NCBI GenBank assembly: GCA_003133225.1
Contig: PKWL01000057.1
Span: forward strand, 5,968-44,286
Direction of reading: 5' to 3'
Origin: Janthinobacterium sp.
GTDB lineage: Bacteria > Pseudomonadota > Gammaproteobacteria > Burkholderiales > Burkholderiaceae_D
DNA length: 38,319 nt
In this document: piece after piece, positions 34,303 to 38,319 of the stretch
How the letters are laid out: each line of letters opens with the position of its first letter
Numbering within the stretch: the stretch's first letter is position 1
Translations under genes and position numbers: made by a program
Notes under the pieces: model-generated
What the model was told of the DNA's origin: nothing
The model's database searches: none
Seen by the model: the letters and a program-made list of their open reading frames with translations, nothing else

Positions 34303-34683
34303 TTACTTGGACGCGGCAGCTTTCACATTGGCGTTGCCGGTGGCGTTGACTTCTTCGGTTTTGTTGGCAGCCATTGCTTTATCGGCATTCGCTTCAACTT
34401 TTTCCTTAGCCACTTTGGCATTGGCCTTTACCTTAGCCTTATTTGCTTTAGCGTGTGCCTTGGCCTTTTTCTTGGCTGCTTTCGCTTCTGCCTTGTTGAC
34501 GCTTTCGTCCGCTTTGACATCAATTTTGGCTTCCGATGTGGCCGCTTTCATGTTGGCTTTGTCCGCTTTGGCTTCAGCTTTTACAACGGCCGGAGTTTGA
34601 GCGGCCGGCGTTGTCACTGGAGTTTGTGCAAATGCCGCTGTCGCGAACATGCCTGCGATTAGCGCGGCGATTAATTTATTCAT
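34303..34683 (-). CDS. Exported Ala/Lys-rich low-complexity protein
   Basis: 126 aa from ATG 34683 with AAGGA eight bases upstream. A clear signal peptide MNKLIAALIAGMFATAAFAQ (cut after AFA) precedes a low-complexity body of Ala, Lys, Val and Asn (KAEAKADKANMKAA, AKAAKKKAKAHAKANKAKVK). It is predicted to form one long charged helix and resembles the middle part of TolA or histone-H1-like tails, which is why homologues are often given TolA-like names. The fold suggests a periplasmic spacer or polyanion-binding protein, but no function is known. It is monocistronic, with a strong terminator. Confidence 0.8.
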   Translation of the reverse strand: MNKLIAALIAGMFATAAFAQTPVTTPAAQTPAVVKAEAKADKANMKAATSEAKIDVKADESVNKAEAKAAKKKAKAHAKANKAKVKANAKVAKEKVEANADKAMAANKTEEVNATGNANVKAAASK

Positions 34684-34703
34684 GGTAATTTCCTTTTTTT
34701 AAG

Positions 34704-34734
34704 ATTGAAAGCAATAAATTCTTTAATTTGTCAA
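34704..34734 (-). promoter_or_regulatory. Candidate promoter of the Ala/Lys-rich gene
   Basis: On the minus strand a perfect TTGACA (34729-34734) is followed, after a long 19-base AT-rich spacer, by TTCAAT (34704-34709), 20 bases before ATG 34683. The spacer is longer than ideal. Confidence 0.35.
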
Positions 34735-35290
34735 AGGCAGGCAAAATGTCCAAAGATTGCCATGCTTCGCGTCTCTCGAGCGCAAATCACGAATAGAGCA
34801 TAATGGAAACGCCGCCCTCCTTTCTGTGCGGCACCACACATAGGGAGGCGAATTAGCCAAATGTGGCCTTCTAACCACGCGCGCGCACTCTCCGGCCCCC
34901 CCGTTTTGTGGGTTTTGTTGGCATTTTATTTTTTTCTCGTGCCCGCACATAGGGCGATGGCGATGATGGCGCTGCGCTGGCACAGGCTGCGCTGCTGGCG
35001 TCGCGCGAACCTCTAGCACTCCATTTCGCAGGCGGGCGGCGGTGCGACGCGGGGGGATTAACTGAGGCCCGGCGTTCCCGTGCGCTCGCCGTTCGGGGCA
35101 AGATAGCGGCGCAGATGGAACCGACCGCCACGGTGGCGGGTGGCAACTTTCCGGGGCCGGTAACGGGTCCGATGACCTGCGCCGGCATCGATCGTCCGTC
35201 CACGCCGAAGCGATCCGGATGGACGGTGGCAAAATGGGGGGGGAAAGCCCGGGGAAACGCCAAAATGCCCTACCGCCTCACAACCTTGTT

Positions 35291-35296
35291 TATAAT
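35291..35296 (+). promoter_or_regulatory. Candidate -10 box of argH
   Basis: A consensus TATAAT lies 23-28 bases before ATG 35319. No recognisable -35 is found at 16-18 bases upstream. If used, the leader would be only about 15 bases and would still include the AAAGGA ribosome site. Confidence 0.35.
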
Positions 35297-35318
35297 CGCT
35301 CCAAACAAAGGATCCATT

Positions 35319-36716
35319 ATGACAGCACAACTCTCCAAAAAAAGCGAAGCCTGGTCGGCGCGGTTTTCCGAACCGGTCTCGGACCTCGTCAAGCGCTACA
35401 CCGCCTCCATCTTTTTCGACCAACGCCTGGCGCTATTTGACATCGAAGGCTCGCTCGCGCACGCCGACATGTTGCACGCTCAAGGCATCGTCAGCGCCGA
35501 GGACTACGCCGAGATCCAGCGCGGCATGGCGCTCATCGTCCAGGAAATCGGCGCCGGTCAGTTTGAATGGCTGCTCGACTTGGAAGACGTGCACCTCAAT
35601 ATCGAAAAGCGCTTGACCGAACTGGTGGGCGATGCCGGCAAGCGCCTGCACACCGGCCGCTCGCGCAACGACCAGGTCGCCACGGACATCCGTCTGTACG
35701 TGCGCGCGGCGATCGACGACATCGGAGCTCTCCTTGGCACCCTGCGCGGCGCGCTGACCGACCTGGCCGAGCAACACGCGGACACCATCATGCCAGGCTT
35801 CACCCACATGCAGGTGGCGCAGCCGATCACTTTCGGCCATCACATGCTAGCCTACGTCGAGATGTTCGGACGCGACGCCGAGCGCATGATGGATTGCCGC
35901 AAGCGCGTCAACCGCCTGCCACTGGGCGCCGCCGCGCTGGCCGGCACCACCTTTCCGATCGACCGCGAACGCGTGGCCCAAACGTTGGGCTTCGACGGCG
36001 TGTGCCACAACTCGCTCGATGCCGTCTCCGACCGCGATTTCGCGATCGAGTTCTGCGCCGCCGCCGCCTTGATCATGATGCACGTGTCGCGCATGGCCGA
36101 AGAACTGGTGATCTGGATGAGCCCCCGGGTTGGTTTCATCGACATCGCGGACCGCTTCTGCACCGGCTCTTCGATTATGCCGCAAAAGAAAAACCCCGAC
36201 GTGCCGGAACTGGCGCGCGGCAAAACCGGCCGTGTCTACGGTCATCTGATGGGTTTGTTGACTCTGATGAAGGGCCAGCCGCTGGCCTACAACAAGGATA
36301 ACCAGGAAGACAAGGAACCTCTTTTTGACACGGCCGACACCGTCATTGACACACTGCGCATCTTTGCCGACATGGCCGGCGGCATCAACGTCTTGCCCGC
36401 CGCGATGCGCGCCGCGGCGCTGCAAGGGTACGCGACGGCAACCGACCTGGCCGATTATCTGGTCAAGAAAGGCTTGCCTTTCCGCGATGCCCACGAAGCG
36501 GTGGCGCGCGCGGTACGCACCTGCGTTGACGCCGGCTGCGACTTGGCGGACCTGTCGCTAGAACAGATGCGCCAGTTCTCGCCCCTGATCGGGCCGGACG
36601 TGTTCGAGGTGCTCACGCTCGAAGGTTCGGTGGCGGCGCGCGACCATGTCGGAGGCACGGCACCACGCCAGGTGCGCGCCGCGATTGACAGGGTGAGGGC
36701 GCAGCTGAGTAAGTAA
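35319..36716 (+). CDS. argH: Argininosuccinate lyase
   Basis: 465 aa from ATG 35319, with AAAGGA six bases upstream; [20 protein letters not shown] is the normal start, so the longer open frame is rejected. Fumarase/aspartase superfamily signatures are present: [34 protein letters not shown] (catalytic His region), and [12 protein letters not shown] (about 283-293) with the catalytic Ser in the flexible loop. It cleaves argininosuccinate to arginine and fumarate, the last step of arginine synthesis, as a cytoplasmic tetramer. It stands alone, with no other arg genes in the window. Confidence 0.98.
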   Translation: MTAQLSKKSEAWSARFSEPVSDLVKRYTASIFFDQRLALFDIEGSLAHADMLHAQGIVSAEDYAEIQRGMALIVQEIGAGQFEWLLDLEDVHLNIEKRLTELVGDAGKRLHTGRSRNDQVATDIRLYVRAAIDDIGALLGTLRGALTDLAEQHADTIMPGFTHMQVAQPITFGHHMLAYVEMFGRDAERMMDCRKRVNRLPLGAAALAGTTFPIDRERVAQTLGFDGVCHNSLDAVSDRDFAIEFCAAAALIMMHVSRMAEELVIWMSPRVGFIDIADRFCTGSSIMPQKKNPDVPELARGKTGRVYGHLMGLLTLMKGQPLAYNKDNQEDKEPLFDTADTVIDTLRIFADMAGGINVLPAAMRAAALQGYATATDLADYLVKKGLPFRDAHEAVARAVRTCVDAGCDLADLSLEQMRQFSPLIGPDVFEVLTLEGSVAARDHVGGTAPRQVRAAIDRVRAQLSK

Positions 36717-36888
36717 ATCCGCCTACCCCCCAGGCGCTGCCCGGGCGCCAAAGCCGCGCCCGGTTTGCGACTTCCCGGTCCGCCGCCTTCGCGCCGCTTG
36801 TGAGGCAAACCGGCGCGGGCCGCCATGTGCGGCCGGTGTCGCATGCCGGCTCCAGCCGGCAATGCCGGTCAGTCAAGAAAGGGGGCGC

Positions 36889-37677
36889 TCATTTCCCCTT
36901 AAATTGCGGCGCGCGCTTGTCCATGAAGGCGGCGACGCCTTCGCGGTAGTCGAAGCTATTGCCCAATTCGCTCATCATCATGCACTCAAGGGTCAGCTGT
37001 TGTTGCAGCGTGTTGGAGGCGCTCGCGTGCAGCGCCTGCTTGGTGAAGGCGAGGCCCTTGGTGGGAGCGCTGGCGAAATGGCGCGCCAGCTCTTGGGTCT
37101 GCTGCACCAAATCCTCGTCGGGCACGCATTTCCAGATCAAGCCCCAGCTTTCGGCCCGCTCGGCCGTCAGCTTTTCGCCCAGCAGGGCCAAGCCCATCGC
37201 GCGCGCCGAGCCAATCAGGCGCGGCAGGAAGTAAGTGCCGCCGGTGTCGGGGATCAAGCCCAGTTTGCAAAACACTTCGACGAAGCTGGCCGATTTGGCG
37301 GCCAGCACGATGTCGCAGGCCAACGCCAAATTGGCGCCGGCGCCGGCGGCGACGCCGTTCACGGCGCACACGACGGGCATCGGCAAGTCGCGCAGGGCTT
37401 GCACTAAGGGCGCGTAATTTTTTTCGACGGAGTCGCCCAGGTCGAGCTCCTGGCCCGGCTCCTCGGCCCGCTCGGACAGGTCCTGGCCCGCGCAAAAGCC
37501 GCGCCCGGCGCCCGTTAGCACCAGTACGCGCACGCTTTGATCGGCCTTGACCTCATCTAGCGCGGAGCGCACGTCACGATGCATGGCTTGCGTGAAGCTA
37601 TTTAATTTGTCGGGGCGGTTCAGCGTGATTTGGGCCACGCCATCGTCGATGTCGAAGCGGATGTTGTCGTAATTCAT
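36889..37677 (-). CDS. paaG: PaaG, ring-1,2-epoxyphenylacetyl-CoA isomerase (enoyl-CoA hydratase family)
   Basis: 262 aa from ATG 37677 with AAGGAG eight bases upstream; the longer frame reaches back into paaE without family support. Crotonase-fold motifs: oxyanion hole residues in GAGRGFCAGQDLSER and VCAVNGVAAGAGANLALACD, and GLIPDTGGTYFLPRLIG with an Asp where hydratases have a catalytic Glu, as in PaaG. The C-terminal YREGVAAFMDKRAPQFKGK is typical. It isomerises the ring epoxide of phenylacetyl-CoA to the oxepin form. It follows paaE by 64 bases, so the annotation is supported by context. Confidence 0.92.
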   Translation of the reverse strand: MNYDNIRFDIDDGVAQITLNRPDKLNSFTQAMHRDVRSALDEVKADQSVRVLVLTGAGRGFCAGQDLSERAEEPGQELDLGDSVEKNYAPLVQALRDLPMPVVCAVNGVAAGAGANLALACDIVLAAKSASFVEVFCKLGLIPDTGGTYFLPRLIGSARAMGLALLGEKLTAERAESWGLIWKCVPDEDLVQQTQELARHFASAPTKGLAFTKQALHASASNTLQQQLTLECMMMSELGNSFDYREGVAAFMDKRAPQFKGK

Positions 37678-37741
37678 TGATGTTCTCCTTAATTCTTGCG
37701 TGGGGCGGCTGCGCCGTGCCAGCGGCCGTCGTGTTTGGTCG

Positions 37742-38319
37742 TCACTCGGCTTGGTCAAAGTCAACAGTGACGTGGTCGGTGGCCGGATAACTCTGGCAGC
37801 TCAGAACGAAGCCGCGCGCAATTTCGTAGTCTTCCAAAGCGTAATTGACGTCCATATCGACCTTGCCGTCGAGCACTTTGCAGCGGCAGGTCGAGCACAC
37901 CCCGCCCTTGCACGAATAGCGCATGTCGATGCCTTGGCGCAGGCCGGCGTCCAGAATCGACTCTTGGTCGCGCGCCATCGTGAAGGTGGTATGGTTGCCG
38001 TCCAAGATGACCGTCACTTCAGTTTCCTGGGGCGCCGCCCGATCCGTCGGGCGCGCTATGTGCTCATGCTTGGGTATGCTGGCGGCGAACAATTCGACCT
38101 TGATGTTTTGCTTGGCCATGCCCCCTTCTTGCAAAGCTTCGCTAACGCCATGCATCATTTGTTCCGGGCCGCAGATGAAGGCGACGTCGATATCGCCGAG
38201 CGTGATCCAATGCTGCAGGAATTGCGCGCACTTTTCCCGGCTGATGCGCCCGTTGAACATGTCGATGTCCTGCTGTTCCCGGCTCATCACGTAAGCGATG
38301 TTCAAGCGCTCCAGGTAAG
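37742..38319 (-). CDS. paaE: PaaE, reductase subunit of phenylacetyl-CoA epoxidase (5' end cut by window edge)
   Basis: The C-terminal 192 residues of a longer gene; the frame is open to the right edge. The first part (YVMSREQQDIDMFNGRIS, then FICGPEQMMHGVSEAL) is the NAD(P)H-binding half of a ferredoxin-NADP+ reductase-type module. The C-terminal half is a plant-type 2Fe-2S domain with cysteines in RYSCKGGVCSTCRCKVLDG and FVLSCQSYP. It transfers electrons from NADPH to the PaaABC(D) oxygenase that epoxidises phenylacetyl-CoA. paaABCD are expected just to the right, outside the window. Confidence 0.93.
   Translation of the reverse strand, partial: YLERLNIAYVMSREQQDIDMFNGRISREKCAQFLQHWITLGDIDVAFICGPEQMMHGVSEALQEGGMAKQNIKVELFAASIPKHEHIARPTDRAAPQETEVTVILDGNHTTFTMARDQESILDAGLRQGIDMRYSCKGGVCSTCRCKVLDGKVDMDVNYALEDYEIARGFVLSCQSYPATDHVTVDFDQAE

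Larger units (their letters stand above)
34684..35318. other. Gene-free region between the Ala/Lys-rich gene and argH
   Basis: About 635 bases between divergent genes. It holds promoter-like elements near each end (listed separately). The middle (34860-35250) is GC-rich with overlapping random-looking frames; the frame of argH stays open to 35115 but without family similarity. Nothing else is supported. Confidence 0.45.

Noticed and set aside
1..38319. tRNA, rRNA, CRISPR array, prophage or insertion sequence
   Set aside because: No T-loop/anticodon arrangement, no regularly spaced repeats, and no transposase, integrase or phage structural genes were found by reading both strands.

Overview
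The window reads as chromosome of a moderately GC-rich betaproteobacterium, most likely Burkholderiales and probably Oxalobacteraceae (Massilia/Janthinobacterium/Duganella-like). The basis is gene order and protein style: pilR-pilS next to a PP0621-type gene and a CcsA-like gene facing ffh, proS facing rppH, parE-parC, and a paaE-paaG end. No rRNA, tRNA, CRISPR array, prophage or intact insertion sequence was seen. The genus is an inference.

Layout from left to right. 1-3974 (minus): pilR (cut by the left edge), pilS, a small PP0621-type protein and a CcsA-family membrane protein, with overlapping ends. 4624-6645 (plus): ffh and a SWIB-domain protein with a histone-H1-like tail. 7092-9496 (minus): a lytic transglycosylase and proS. 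9699-10913 (plus): rppH and a DUF1841 gene. 10986-11665 (minus): two small c-type cytochromes, separated by a nested inverted repeat from a MoxR-ATPase/VWA-protein pair (plus, 11879-14079). 14280-16600 (plus): a cation:proton antiporter and a YbdK-type carboxylate-amine ligase. 16620-18807 (minus): an AT-rich family 9 glycosyltransferase and a class I glutamine-amidotransferase-like hydrolase. 19039-28481 (minus): a TonB-like C-terminal-domain protein and the minor pilin operon pilE-fimT-pilV-pilW-pilX-pilY1, then the major pilin pilA with its own terminator. 28728-29204 (plus): an HTH/Sel1-repeat protein divergent from pilA. 29623-34038 (plus): parE-parC. 34303-34683 (minus): an Ala/Lys-rich secreted protein. 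35319-36716 (plus): argH. 36889-38319 (minus): paaG and the cut end of paaE, part of aerobic phenylacetate degradation.

The main theme is type IV pili. The pilin-control two-component system (PilS/PilR) is at the left end. A sigma-54 (-24/-12) element with both GG and GC anchors lies just upstream of pilA, with TGTC elements further upstream where PilR would bind. The minor-pilin/PilY1 operon that primes and tips the pilus follows. The least explained parts are the divergent HTH/Sel1 gene that shares the pilA control region, the TonB-like gene after pilY1, and a gene-poor stretch between pilE and pilA. Several starts appear to be GTG or TTG and were chosen from Shine-Dalgarno spacing, stop-start overlap or family N-termini.
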